From Faecalibacter rhinopitheci (GTDB taxonomy: Bacteria; Bacteroidota; Bacteroidia; Flavobacteriales; Weeksellaceae): a DNA stretch of 64,000 nt. The stretch covers positions 62,001 to 126,000 of the forward strand of contig NZ_JADGIK010000003.1 in the NCBI RefSeq assembly GCF_015234135.1. Direction: 5' to 3'. Below the pieces are notes generated by a model, which saw only the letters and a list, made by a program, of their open reading frames with translations, did no database searches and was not told the origin of the DNA. The first letter of the stretch is position 1. The number at the start of each line of letters is the position of its first letter. The position numbers were made by a program, and so were the translations under genes. Of this stretch, positions 15,536 through 25,123 are shown one piece after another.

Positions 15536-16768
15536 ATGAAGAAAACTTTCTTGACATTAGCCTTGATAGCTTTATCCTCATCTGCATATGCAGGAGGATA
15601 TCGAGTAGCTTTACAAGGTGTAAGACAAGCTGCATTAGGAGGAACTTCTGCTACTCAAACAAGAGATGCAAGTGTTGCTTTTTATAATCCGGCAGGGTTA
15701 GCTTTTGTAGACGCTAAACTAAGTGTTGCTGTAGGAGGATTTGGAGTAAACTCTGAAGCGAATTGGCAAGATCCTTTAACTTTAGAACGTTCAGATACAG
15801 ATAATAAGTTATCTACACCAATCTATTTATCGGTTAGTTATAAGCCAACAGATGATTTAGCAATAGGTGTAAATGTTAGTACACCATTTGGAAGTTCTTT
15901 GAACTGGCCAGAAAATTGGGCGAATAGAGCAAATATTACTCATATAGATTTAAAAGCATTTAATATTCAACCAACTGTTGCTTATAAATTTAACGACTGG
16001 TTTAGTATAGGAGCAGGATTTATTTATACACATGGATCAGCGACGTTAGAAAAAGTACAAACTGTTGCAGGTAATGATATTGGACTTAAATTAGAAGATG
16101 ATGATGCACATGGATTAGGATTTAATGTAGGTGTAATGTTTAAACCAGGAGAGAAATTTGGTTTAGGATTAGCTTACCGTTCTAATGTTGATGCAAAAGC
16201 GAATAAAGGAAAAATTACATGGTCTGGGGTTCCATCTGGTCTAGGAAGTAATGAAACATTCCAAACAAATGAGTGGAATACAGTTTTACCATTACCATCA
16301 GAATTTACAGCAGGAATTTCATATAAGTTTACACCTAAGTTCCAGATGTTTGCTGATGTAGCTTGGCAAAATTGGACGAGATATGAAAATTTAACGATTA
16401 ATTTATATAACTCATCTACAGGATATCAACAAGAATCTGTATCAGTTAAGAATTGGAAAGATAATACTATATACCGTGTAGGGGCAGAGTATACATTCTC
16501 TGACTTGATACAAGGTCGTTTAGGATACTATTTTGATAAGTCGCCAGTTCCAAGCTCATATTGGTCATCAGAAACTCCTAGTACTAATCTACATTCATTT
16601 ACAGGAGGTTTAGGATTTAATTTACCAAGTGGATTCTACATAGATTTATTTGCGGGATACGTTAAAGGAGAAGAAAGACACATTCATAATATTGCTGATA
16701 ATTTTATCGGAGATGTTAAGATGCATGCATTCAATTTTGGGGTAGGAGTTGCTTATAATTTAAAATAA
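15536..16768 (+). CDS. OmpP1/FadL-family outer membrane transporter
   Basis: Outer-membrane beta-barrel of the FadL family, typically importing long-chain fatty acids or other hydrophobic compounds. The 410 residues have a signal peptide (about 1-19, SSSAYA), the family N-terminal hatch motif ATQTRDASVAFYNPAGLAF (about 42-60) and a barrel ending FNFGVGVAYNLK. It is followed after 13 bases by an SGNH-hydrolase lipoprotein, suggesting an operon in which an esterase feeds the channel with released acids (inference). Confidence 0.9.
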   Translation: MKKTFLTLALIALSSSAYAGGYRVALQGVRQAALGGTSATQTRDASVAFYNPAGLAFVDAKLSVAVGGFGVNSEANWQDPLTLERSDTDNKLSTPIYLSVSYKPTDDLAIGVNVSTPFGSSLNWPENWANRANITHIDLKAFNIQPTVAYKFNDWFSIGAGFIYTHGSATLEKVQTVAGNDIGLKLEDDDAHGLGFNVGVMFKPGEKFGLGLAYRSNVDAKANKGKITWSGVPSGLGSNETFQTNEWNTVLPLPSEFTAGISYKFTPKFQMFADVAWQNWTRYENLTINLYNSSTGYQQESVSVKNWKDNTIYRVGAEYTFSDLIQGRLGYYFDKSPVPSSYWSSETPSTNLHSFTGGLGFNLPSGFYIDLFAGYVKGEERHIHNIADNFIGDVKMHAFNFGVGVAYNLK

Positions 16769-16781
16769 AACTACAGGAAAC

Positions 16782-18338
16782 ATGAAAAAATTAAACAAGA
16801 TATTATTAGCAGCATTAGCTGTAACTCTATTTAGTTGTGATAATGATTTTGAAAATCCTGTAGAGGAATTTCAAGCTTCTGCAGGTGAAGCAAACTTTTC
16901 AAAATATATTGCATTAGGAAATTCATTAACATCAGGATATGCAGATAATGCATTGTATAGATCAGGACAAGAAAATTCTTATCCAAATATGTTAGCTGGT
17001 TTAATGAAAGCTGCCGGTGGTGGTGAATTTAAGACGCCTTATATGCAAGATGATATTGGTGGTTTTGTAAACTTACCAGGTTTTCCAGGTAAATTAGTTT
17101 TAAGAAACAATAATGGAACTTTAGCTCCAGAGCCTTTAGAAGGTGTAACGGCATTGGATAATATTGCAGCATCAGGACCATACCAAAATATGGGAGTTCC
17201 AGGTGCAAAATCGTATCATTTAGTAGCTCCAGGTTATGGAAACGCTGCAGGGTTAGCTGCAGGATTAGCTAATCCATATTTTGCACGCTTTGCAAGTAGT
17301 GCAACAACTTCAGTAGTTGCAGATGCAGTGGCACAAAATCCAACTTTCTTTTCTTTTTGGATTGGAAATAATGATGTTTTGGGTTATGCTATTTCTGGTG
17401 GAGTAGGTGTTGATCAAACAGGAAATTTAGATCCATCTAAATATGGATCATCTGATATTTCTGATGTTCTTGTTGTAAAATCTTCTATAAATTCAGCTTT
17501 ACAAGCTTTAACGGCTAATGGAGCTAAGGGTGTAATTGCTAATATTCCATCTGTTACATCTGTACCTTATTTTACAACAGTGCCTTATGCGCCGTTAGAT
17601 CCTAAAAACCCTGCTTTTGGACCGATGATCCCAACTTTGAATGCAACATATGCTGGGTTAAACCAAGTTTTTGAAGCTTTAGGTGTTCCGGAAAGAAAAA
17701 TCGTATTTTCTACAAATTCTGCAAGTGCTGTAGTAATTAAGGATAAAGATTTAACAGATTTATCAGCTCAAATTACAGCTGCTTTAACTCCTGTATTTGG
17801 AGCGGCAAAAGCTACATTGTTTGGTATGACATACGGACAAGCTCGTCAGGCTACTGCTAAAGATTTATTAGTATTATCATCTTCTAATTATTTAGGTAAA
17901 GTTGATAACGTTCGTGTTCAGACTTTAAAAAGTTTAGGTTTATCTGAAGAAGAAGCTGCGCAATTAGCAGTTGCAGGAGTTAGTTATCCTTTAGAAGATA
18001 AATGGGTTTTATCAGAAAAAGAAACTGCAAAAGCTGAAGCTGCTGTAACAAAATACAATACAGCAATATTAGAGTTAGCAAGATCATATAATTTAGCAAT
18101 TGTTGATACATATTCTGAAATGAAGAAATTATCTTCGAATACAGGTATTCGTTTCTACGGAAATACATATACAACTACTTTCGTATCTGGTGGAGCGTTT
18201 TCTTTAGACGGAATTCACTTAACAGGAACGGGATATGCAATTGTAGCTAATATGTTTGTTGATGCAATTAATGCAAAATATGGTTCTACATTAAGAAAGG
18301 TTAATCCAGGAAATTATCCAGGAGTTAAAATCCCTTAA
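16782..18338 (+). CDS. SGNH/GDSL-family hydrolase lipoprotein
   Basis: Predicted lipoprotein esterase of 518 residues. Lipobox LFSC ends at Cys 19. The catalytic Ser is in YIALGNSLTSG (Ser 48), the block III GNND is in FWIGNNDVLGY, and the Asp-His pair is in LDGIHLTGTGY (D476, H479). An unusually Ala-rich middle section (about 335-425) is inserted relative to small GDSL enzymes. It is paired with the OmpP1 barrel 13 bases upstream and ends at a terminator. The substrate is unknown; lipids are suggested by the neighbour. Confidence 0.86.
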   Translation: MKKLNKILLAALAVTLFSCDNDFENPVEEFQASAGEANFSKYIALGNSLTSGYADNALYRSGQENSYPNMLAGLMKAAGGGEFKTPYMQDDIGGFVNLPGFPGKLVLRNNNGTLAPEPLEGVTALDNIAASGPYQNMGVPGAKSYHLVAPGYGNAAGLAAGLANPYFARFASSATTSVVADAVAQNPTFFSFWIGNNDVLGYAISGGVGVDQTGNLDPSKYGSSDISDVLVVKSSINSALQALTANGAKGVIANIPSVTSVPYFTTVPYAPLDPKNPAFGPMIPTLNATYAGLNQVFEALGVPERKIVFSTNSASAVVIKDKDLTDLSAQITAALTPVFGAAKATLFGMTYGQARQATAKDLLVLSSSNYLGKVDNVRVQTLKSLGLSEEEAAQLAVAGVSYPLEDKWVLSEKETAKAEAAVTKYNTAILELARSYNLAIVDTYSEMKKLSSNTGIRFYGNTYTTTFVSGGAFSLDGIHLTGTGYAIVANMFVDAINAKYGSTLRKVNPGNYPGVKIP

Positions 18339-18362
18339 TACATAAAGAACTTAAAATACATA

Positions 18363-18398
18363 AAAAAAAGCTTCTCATTATTTGAGAAGCTTTTTTTA
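18363..18398. terminator. Bidirectional terminator
   Basis: Arms AAAAAAGCTTCTCA and TGAGAAGCTTTTTT with a short A+T loop, between the convergent SGNH hydrolase and fbp genes. Confidence 0.85.
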
Positions 18399-18427
18399 TA
18401 TTTTAAAATAAATACTCTTAATAAGGT

Positions 18428-19441
18428 TTATTCTGGGTTTTGAGCCATAAACTCTTCTGCCTTTTCTACTAAATTCTTTGATCCACAGAAAAAAGGAACA
18501 CGTTGATGAAGTTCTTTAGGATTAATATCTAATATGCGTCTATACCCATCAGAAGCCTTTCCTCCGGCTTGTTCTGCAATATAAGCCATAGGATTACATT
18601 CATACAATAAACGTAATTTACCTTGTGGATTGTTAGTACCAGAAGGGTATAAATAAATACCACCTTTTAACATATTACGATGAAAGTCTGAACATAATGA
18701 ACCTATATATCTAGAAGTATAAGGTCTATTATCTTCTTCTGTCTGACAATATTTAATGAAATTTTTAACACCTTGAGGAAATTTTACGTAATTTCCTTCA
18801 TTTACAGAATATATACTTCCATCTCCCGGTATTCTTAAATTTGGATGAGATAAGTAGAAGGTACCAATTCCAGGATTTAAAGTAAATCCATTTACGCCAT
18901 TACCTGTAGTATAAACTAACATCGTAGATGTTCCGTAAACTACGTATCCAGCTGCTACTTGTTTGTTACCAGGTTGTAAGAAATCTTCTAATGTAACTGG
19001 AGTTCCAGGCTCAGATACTCGGCGGTAAATAGAAAAAATTGTACCTACAGATACATTTACATCAATATTTGAAGAACCATCTAAAGGATCAATTAATACA
19101 ACATATTTACTGTTTACTTGATTTCTATTTGCCTTAATTTCTATAAAATCTTCATTTTCCTCAGATGCAATACCACAAACTACTTCACGCTGTGAAAGTG
19201 TTTCAATAAATGTCTCATTTGCAAAAACATCTAATTTTTGTTGTTTCTCTCCTTGTACATTTTCATTTCCATATTCTCCAAGAATATTAACTAAACCCGC
19301 CTTGTTTACTTTATAATTTACAATTTTAGTTGCTAATTTAATAGAGCTTAATAGTCGAGATAATTCACCAGTAGAGTAAATAAAGTCTTCTTGATTTTCA
19401 ATAATAAACTCACCTAGAGTTTGATGTGAATTTTGTGTCAT
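18428..19441 (-). CDS. fbp: Class I fructose-1,6-bisphosphatase
   Basis: Gluconeogenic phosphatase converting fructose-1,6-bisphosphate to fructose-6-phosphate in the cytoplasm. The 337 residues show the metal-binding [20 protein letters not shown] (about 117-136), the substrate-binding Tyr/Arg region [17 protein letters not shown] and the terminal [15 protein letters not shown]. Length is normal. It is a single gene divergent from aspartate kinase. Confidence 0.96.
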   Translation of the reverse strand: MTQNSHQTLGEFIIENQEDFIYSTGELSRLLSSIKLATKIVNYKVNKAGLVNILGEYGNENVQGEKQQKLDVFANETFIETLSQREVVCGIASEENEDFIEIKANRNQVNSKYVVLIDPLDGSSNIDVNVSVGTIFSIYRRVSEPGTPVTLEDFLQPGNKQVAAGYVVYGTSTMLVYTTGNGVNGFTLNPGIGTFYLSHPNLRIPGDGSIYSVNEGNYVKFPQGVKNFIKYCQTEEDNRPYTSRYIGSLCSDFHRNMLKGGIYLYPSGTNNPQGKLRLLYECNPMAYIAEQAGGKASDGYRRILDINPKELHQRVPFFCGSKNLVEKAEEFMAQNPE

Positions 19442-19590
19442 AGTATTGTTTTGCTCTTCAAATATCGGAATTTTTAATTTTATAAATCAATTTCAAACGT
19501 TTGAAATTGTAAAAAAAAATAATAAGATATATTTTTTAAAAATACACGTACATTATATAATGTGTTAGTATTTTAAACTTCTCAAATGCT

Positions 19591-19598
19591 TATATTTG
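19591..19598 (+). promoter_or_regulatory. -7 element TATATTTG for the aspartate kinase operon
   Basis: Perfect TAnnTTTG match 27 bases before the aspartate kinase ATG; the -33 region (TTAG at 19565-19568) is weak. Confidence 0.55.
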
Positions 19599-19625
19599 CA
19601 GGCTAATTATTAGAAATGATTTAAT

Positions 19626-20867
19626 ATGAAGGTTTTCAAATTCGGTGGTGCATCGGTTAAAGATGCTGAAGGAATCAGAAATGTAGCTAATTTATTGCAA
19701 GCTGTAGGCTTCCAAAACACATGTATGATTGTGTCTGCAATGGGAAAAACTACGAATGCGTTAGAAGAAGTTGTTAAACATTATTTTGAAAAGGAAGACT
19801 ACGTTAAAAAGATTAATGAAGTTGAAAAACATCATATAGATATTGCTATTGAGTTATTTGCAGATGCAGCAGATGTATCAAACGAGATTAGTCAATTCTT
19901 TAATGATTTAACCTCATTTTTAAGAAGAAATAAATCTCCTAACAGAAGTTATGTGTATGATCAAGTAGTTTGTTGCGGGGAATTAATTTCTACAAAGATT
20001 TTATCTATGTATTTAAACTCTATAGGTATTGTCAACGAGTGGTTAGATGTAAGAGATTATATAAAAACAGATGATACTTACCGTGAGAGTAAAGTTGATT
20101 GGAAATTAACGGAAGAAAATATTTCAAAATTACCTCAAGTAGGATTTTATATCACGCAAGGTTTTATAGGATCAGATCCAAACTATTTTACGACTACTTT
20201 AGGACGCGAAGGATCAGACTATTCTGCGGCAATATTTGCTTATTGTACAAATGCAGAAAGTATGACAATCTGGAAAGATGTACCTGGGGTATTGAATGCA
20301 GATCCACGTTATTTTGAAGAAACAGAATTACTAGAGCATATTTCTTACGAGGAAGCAATAGAGTTGGCTTACTACGGTGCTTCTGTAATTCACCCAAAAA
20401 CATTACAACCTTTACAGCAAAAAGAAATTCCATTCTTTGTAAAATCTTTTATTAATCCATTAGAGCCTGGTACAGCTGTAAAAAAAGGACAACCTTTAAT
20501 ACCAAAAGTTCCTTGTTTTATTTTAAAGAAAGAACAACATTTAGTTAGACTTAGTTCAAAAGATTTTTCTTTTATAACAGAGGATAAACTAAGCGGAATA
20601 TTTACAAAATTATATAATAGACAAATAAAAGTGAACTTAATGCAAAACTCTGCAATTTCACTTTCGATGTGTTTAGAAGATAAATACAATCATTTAGAAT
20701 TGTTTCTACAAGATGTAGAAACAGAATTCAAAGTTCAGTTGGATAGAGATGTATTATTATACACAATTCGTCATTTTGACGTATCTTCTGATACAATAAT
20801 CAGCAAGGATCAAGAATTGTTGCGTCAAACAGTTCGAGAGACATTACAAATTGTCGTTAAAAATTAA
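19626..20867 (+). CDS. Aspartate kinase
   Basis: First enzyme of the aspartate-family amino acid pathway (Lys, Thr, Met, diaminopimelate). The 413 residues begin with the kinase signature KFGGASVKDAEGIRN (about 4-18) and contain TLGREGSDYSAAI (about 187-199), DVPGVLNADPR and YEEAIELAYYGASVIHPKT. A C-terminal ACT-like regulatory part covers about 300-413 and is short compared with LysC enzymes, so feedback control may differ. It is monofunctional. The stop overlaps the next ATG by one base. Confidence 0.92.
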   Translation: MKVFKFGGASVKDAEGIRNVANLLQAVGFQNTCMIVSAMGKTTNALEEVVKHYFEKEDYVKKINEVEKHHIDIAIELFADAADVSNEISQFFNDLTSFLRRNKSPNRSYVYDQVVCCGELISTKILSMYLNSIGIVNEWLDVRDYIKTDDTYRESKVDWKLTEENISKLPQVGFYITQGFIGSDPNYFTTTLGREGSDYSAAIFAYCTNAESMTIWKDVPGVLNADPRYFEETELLEHISYEEAIELAYYGASVIHPKTLQPLQQKEIPFFVKSFINPLEPGTAVKKGQPLIPKVPCFILKKEQHLVRLSSKDFSFITEDKLSGIFTKLYNRQIKVNLMQNSAISLSMCLEDKYNHLELFLQDVETEFKVQLDRDVLLYTIRHFDVSSDTIISKDQELLRQTVRETLQIVVKN

Positions 20868-22717
20868 TGGGCTTAGTTACAACTAATGAAATATACAATG
20901 CTTCGGGTTTATCTCGCTTAGGGATAATAGGAAAACCTGTGGCATGGTGCGTCAAGAAATTATTAGATCTTGATAAACTGAACAAATTATACGATGGAGG
21001 TTCTCATCTAGGAGCAGTAGATTTCTTATCATATTTAATTGATGATTTAAATGTTGATTATGAAATACATGAAGAAGATTTAAAACGAATTCCTAAATCC
21101 GGACCATTTGTAATAGTATCTAATCATCCGCTAGGAGCATTGGATGGAATATTATTGATGCATATTATGAATAAAATTCGTCCTGATTTTAAGGTAATGG
21201 GTAATTTCTTATTGCACAAGATAAAACCATTAGAGCCAATGGTAATTCCTGTAAATCCTTTTGAGTCAAGAAAAGATGCGTACAATAGTTTAAACGGTAT
21301 GCGCGAAGTTTTTCGTACATTAAAAGATGGAGGATGTATTGGTATTTTTCCGGCGGGTGAAGTTTCTTACCGAAATGAAAATGGTGAGTTAAATGATCGT
21401 GAATGGCAAGATGCTGCTATAAAGTTGATAAAAAAGGCTAAAGTACCTGTTATACCTGTTTTTTTTAGAGCAAAAAATAGTGAGTTATTTTATCGTGTAG
21501 CGAAAATTCATCCAGATTTTCAGACTGCCATGCTACCATCAGAAATGATGAAGAAAAGGACACGTCCTATTCAAATTCGTATAGGTAAACCAATTTTACT
21601 AAAACAGCAGGATGAATTTAATGATATTCAAGAATTCAAAGCTTTTTTACGTAAGAAAACTTATATGCTTTCTTCTTACTATAATAAGAAGAAATCATTT
21701 AAAGATGTTATAAAAAATCCATCAAATATTCATTTACCAAAAATCTATACTAAGACGATGGTAAAAGATATTGTAGCAGAAACATCCATAGATTTGATCC
21801 AGAGTGATATCGAAAATTTAAGAAAAGATGAATTATCGTTATTATTTAAAAATCATGATTATGAATGTTACTTTGCTAAAGCGGACGATATCCCAAATGT
21901 TTTAAGAGAAATTGGACGTTTACGAGAAATTACCTTCCGTGAGATTGGTGAAGGAACAAATGATGAAATTGATTTAGATCGATTTGATAATCATTATCAC
22001 CATCTATTTCTTTGGGATAAAGATGCCAATAAAATTGCAGGTGCATATCGCATGGCAATTGGAGCTGAGGTATATGAAAAATATGGTATAAAAGGGTTCT
22101 ATGTAAATGAATTGTTTAATTTTGATCAAGAAATTCATCCATTTTTTAGTCAATGTATAGAGATGGGAAGAGCATTTGTTTCGTCAGAATACCAACAAAA
22201 GCCAATGCCTTTATTCTTATTATGGCGAGGAATTGTCCATGTAACTTTACGTAATCCAAACCAAAAATTTATTATTGGAGGGGTAAGTATTAGTAATCAA
22301 TTTTCAGATTTCTCAAAATCGTTGATGATTGAGTTTATGAAATCACACTACTACGATTCTACAATTGCTCAATATGTGCGTCCAAAAAAGGATTATAAAG
22401 TAAAATTATCTGATGAAGATAAACAATTTATTTTTGATGAATCAGAAGCTGACTTAAATAAGTTTGATAAACTGATTGATGAGGTAGAGCCTAACATGCT
22501 TCGATTACCGGTTTTAATTAAGAAATACATCAAACAAAATGCAAAAGTTATTGCATTTAATGTAGATCCAAACTTTAACGATGCTATAGATGGTTTAATG
22601 TATATCCGCGTTGCAGATATTCCTGAGTCTACAGTACGTCCAGTAATAGAAGATATTCAAGCTGAACTTGAACGAAAAATAAATTCGGTAAAGCCAGAAG
22701 GTAATATGGAATTATAA
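20867..22717 (+). CDS. olsF: Two-domain acyltransferase, OlsF-like (PlsC domain plus GNAT/OlsB-like domain)
   Basis: A 616-residue fusion. The N-terminal half is a PlsC-type lysophospholipid acyltransferase with VSNHPLGALDG (HxxxxD, about 84-93) and FPAGEVSYR (about 163). The C-terminal half (about 325-560) is a GNAT N-acyltransferase of the OlsB/hemolysin type with GRLREITFREIGEGT and the strand ECIEMGRAFV-like CIEMGRAFVSSEYQ. OlsF-type proteins make ornithine or related aminolipids by N- then O-acylation; a homologue from Flavobacterium johnsoniae is reported to do so. The amino acid substrate here is not certain. It is translationally coupled to aspartate kinase. Confidence 0.75.
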   Translation: MGLVTTNEIYNASGLSRLGIIGKPVAWCVKKLLDLDKLNKLYDGGSHLGAVDFLSYLIDDLNVDYEIHEEDLKRIPKSGPFVIVSNHPLGALDGILLMHIMNKIRPDFKVMGNFLLHKIKPLEPMVIPVNPFESRKDAYNSLNGMREVFRTLKDGGCIGIFPAGEVSYRNENGELNDREWQDAAIKLIKKAKVPVIPVFFRAKNSELFYRVAKIHPDFQTAMLPSEMMKKRTRPIQIRIGKPILLKQQDEFNDIQEFKAFLRKKTYMLSSYYNKKKSFKDVIKNPSNIHLPKIYTKTMVKDIVAETSIDLIQSDIENLRKDELSLLFKNHDYECYFAKADDIPNVLREIGRLREITFREIGEGTNDEIDLDRFDNHYHHLFLWDKDANKIAGAYRMAIGAEVYEKYGIKGFYVNELFNFDQEIHPFFSQCIEMGRAFVSSEYQQKPMPLFLLWRGIVHVTLRNPNQKFIIGGVSISNQFSDFSKSLMIEFMKSHYYDSTIAQYVRPKKDYKVKLSDEDKQFIFDESEADLNKFDKLIDEVEPNMLRLPVLIKKYIKQNAKVIAFNVDPNFNDAIDGLMYIRVADIPESTVRPVIEDIQAELERKINSVKPEGNMEL

Positions 22718-22742
22718 TATTCCTTTATTAAATATAAGTATA

Positions 22743-22777
22743 AAAAAAAGCGCCTAACAATTGTTAGGCGCTTTTTA
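22743..22777. terminator. Bidirectional terminator
   Basis: Arms AAAAAGCGCCTAACAA and TTGTTAGGCGCTTTTT, essentially no loop beyond the palindrome centre; between convergent genes. Confidence 0.85.
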
Positions 22778-22804
22778 TATTTTAAGCTTCGCTTTTTTTT
22801 ATAA

Positions 22805-23017
22805 TTATTGAGCTGGCGCTTCAACAACTGTAGAATCAGCAACAACAACTGCAGAATCAGTAACAACAACTGTAGAATCTACAGCAACTGTATCAACAAC
22901 CTCAGCAACAACTGAATCGTTAGTTCCTTCTACTTCTACTGTTTCAGTTTTCTCTCCACAAGATACTGCTCCTAATGATAAAGTTGCAACTGCAACTAAT
23001 GCGAAAAATTTTTTCAT
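22805..23017 (-). CDS. Small low-complexity lipoprotein (70 aa)
   Basis: Signal peptide with lipobox GAVSC (Cys 20) followed by about 50 residues dominated by Val, Thr, Asp and Ser in a degenerate repeat of the form DSTVVV/DSAVVV. The protein is strongly acidic. There is no catalytic motif. It is a single gene flanked by its own promoter region and a terminator, which argues that it is real. A surface-exposed or periplasmic spacer-like role is speculation. Confidence 0.72.
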   Translation of the reverse strand: MKKFFALVAVATLSLGAVSCGEKTETVEVEGTNDSVVAEVVDTVAVDSTVVVTDSAVVVADSTVVEAPAQ

Positions 23018-23254
23018 CTTTTTTAATTTAATCGATTAAACGTTTTGTTAACTTGACAAGTCAAATTTAGATAGATTTTTAAGTTTTTATCAGTAATGAT
23101 GTTGTAATACATTTGTAAAATAGATAATAATTTACAAATGTATTATATACAAAACTTTATGTTGATAATTTTCTGAAATTTGAAAGAATTATGCTCCAAA
23201 AAAATAGCCTAAATACATTGATTTAAGCTATTGTTGTAAGTTGTCTAATCTAAA

Positions 23255-24556
23255 TTATTTACAGATTGAAGAATCTAGTTTAAAATTTTCGATTTTATTT
23301 TGAATTAAATCTAATCTTAAGTTATGAATACTTCCCACATGTGAAGTTTTAAATTCTTTATGTGGAACATAGTTTCCATTTTCCACAGATAATCCTACTT
23401 CACGATAAGCATCACGGAAAGGTGTTCCATTCTTTATTGCATCATTGATGTTTTCTACAGTATAAATCGGATCATATTTTGTTTGTTCCATATATCCACT
23501 TTTAATTTCTAACTGTGGAATCGCAAAAGTTAAAATGTCCAATATATTTTCGAATTGCATCATAGGCTCGAATAATATTTCTTTCAAGATTTGATAATCT
23601 CTATGGTATCCACTTGGAAGATTATTAATCGTTAGCATAATATCATTTGGCAATGCTTGGATACGATTACAATGTGCACGTGTTAATTCAAATACATCTG
23701 GATTCTTTTTGTGAGGCATAATTGAAGAACCAGTTGTCATTTCGTTTGGTAACTTCACGAAAGCTAAATCTTGCGAATTGTATAAAACCAAATCATAAGA
23801 CATTTTAGATAATGTACCACATATCATAGCTAAAGCAGTTGCAACCGATTTTTCTGTTTTTCCACGTAACATTTGTGCTCCGACTGAAGAAACTAAAACT
23901 TCAGAGAATCCCATCTCTTGTGTTGTTTGTAAACGGTCGATAGGGAATGAAGTTCCGAATCCTGCACCTGAACCTAATGGATTTTGGTCTGCTATTTTAT
24001 AAGCTGCTTCAAAAAAGTATAAATCAGTCAATAAACTTTCTGCATATGCTGAAAACCACATCCCGAAACTACTTGGCATTGCCGCTTGGAAATGTGTGTA
24101 ACCTGGTAACAATGCATCCTTATATTGATCTGCCTTAAGAAGTAAAATATCAATTAAGTTTAATAGCTTTTTATTAATATCCTTTAAATATTCCTTTTCA
24201 AATAACTGAATAGCAACTAAAACTTGATCATTACGAGAACGTGCTACATGGATTTTTTTTCCGGCATCTCCAGTTTTCTCAATTAAATAAGCTTCTATTT
24301 TTGAATGAATATCTTCAAAATTATCATCAATATTAAAATCGTCTTTTTCAATTAATACAAGAATCTCATCTAATGTAGATTGTAAAGCTTCATTTTCTTG
24401 ATTGGTAATTAAACCAACTTTTGCTAGCATATTAGCTTGTGCCTTAGAGGCGATAACATCATGCTTAGCAAGGTAACCGTCTAGTAATCTATCTTTCCCG
24501 ACGGTAAATTTTTCGATTTTATCATTAATGGTAAAACCTTTATCCCAAAGTTTCAT
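23255..24556 (-). CDS. argH: Argininosuccinate lyase
   Basis: Last enzyme of arginine synthesis, splitting argininosuccinate to arginine and fumarate. The 433 residues contain KKIHVARSRNDQ (about 97-108), TQTMGFS-like LQTTQEMGFSEVL and the fumarase/lyase-superfamily loop GSSIMPHKKNPD (about 276-287). Slightly shorter than the E. coli enzyme at the C-terminus. No other arg genes lie nearby, so it is a detached member of the pathway. Confidence 0.94.
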   Translation of the reverse strand: MKLWDKGFTINDKIEKFTVGKDRLLDGYLAKHDVIASKAQANMLAKVGLITNQENEALQSTLDEILVLIEKDDFNIDDNFEDIHSKIEAYLIEKTGDAGKKIHVARSRNDQVLVAIQLFEKEYLKDINKKLLNLIDILLLKADQYKDALLPGYTHFQAAMPSSFGMWFSAYAESLLTDLYFFEAAYKIADQNPLGSGAGFGTSFPIDRLQTTQEMGFSEVLVSSVGAQMLRGKTEKSVATALAMICGTLSKMSYDLVLYNSQDLAFVKLPNEMTTGSSIMPHKKNPDVFELTRAHCNRIQALPNDIMLTINNLPSGYHRDYQILKEILFEPMMQFENILDILTFAIPQLEIKSGYMEQTKYDPIYTVENINDAIKNGTPFRDAYREVGLSVENGNYVPHKEFKTSHVGSIHNLRLDLIQNKIENFKLDSSICK

Positions 24557-25123
24557 ATGTTGAATAATGATTAAGGGTGCAAATTTATAAAAAGCTTTGT
24601 ATAAAATTACAATATAAATGAATAAATATCTTAAATAACTTATAATTATACGTTAATTATGTATATCGTAATTTAAGATGTTATTTTTATACAAATCGAT
24701 AAAGTTGGGTGCATTTCTGAGGCTCAAAAAAATATTTAAAAAATATAGAAAATCTGCAACTTAGCAAAAAATAGACCTAGAAATTGTTAAGTAGATATTT
24801 TAACGCTCATAAAATTTTTAAGTTAGTTTTTTTTGGCCTAAATTATTAATAATGTGAAATTTAATTCTTTTTTGTAATTGTTCTAAATTATTAGAATATA
24901 AATAAAATTAATGGTAGTTTTATTAAGATTATTCAGCTTAGACGTATTTTTGTAGTAAATAATTAAACAATTAATAATATAATCTTATATACATTTGCCA
25001 AGAAATTTTTTCTTAGACATTATTGTTATAAAAGAGAAAGTTATAAAAAACTAACGGTTGGTAAGGTAGGAGTGTTAACTCATTTTTATTGAACAGCTTT
25101 AAATATTCAAAAGATTTAGAATT
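24557..25123. other. 567-bp intergenic region with acnB leader
   Basis: No ORF with coding character on either strand. Two -7-like elements, TATTTTTG (24945-24952) and TACATTTG (24990-24997), precede acnB by about 170 and 125 bases, implying a leader of 115-165 bases. I could not fold it into a known riboswitch; it has a purine-rich stretch (GGTTGGTAAGGTAGGAG, about 25055-25071). The left 350 bases are featureless A+T-rich sequence. Confidence 0.5.

Noticed and set aside
22805-22960. Repeated ACAACAACTG-like units suspected as a CRISPR or satellite repeat
   Set aside because: The units are in frame inside the small lipoprotein gene, degenerate and without spacers.
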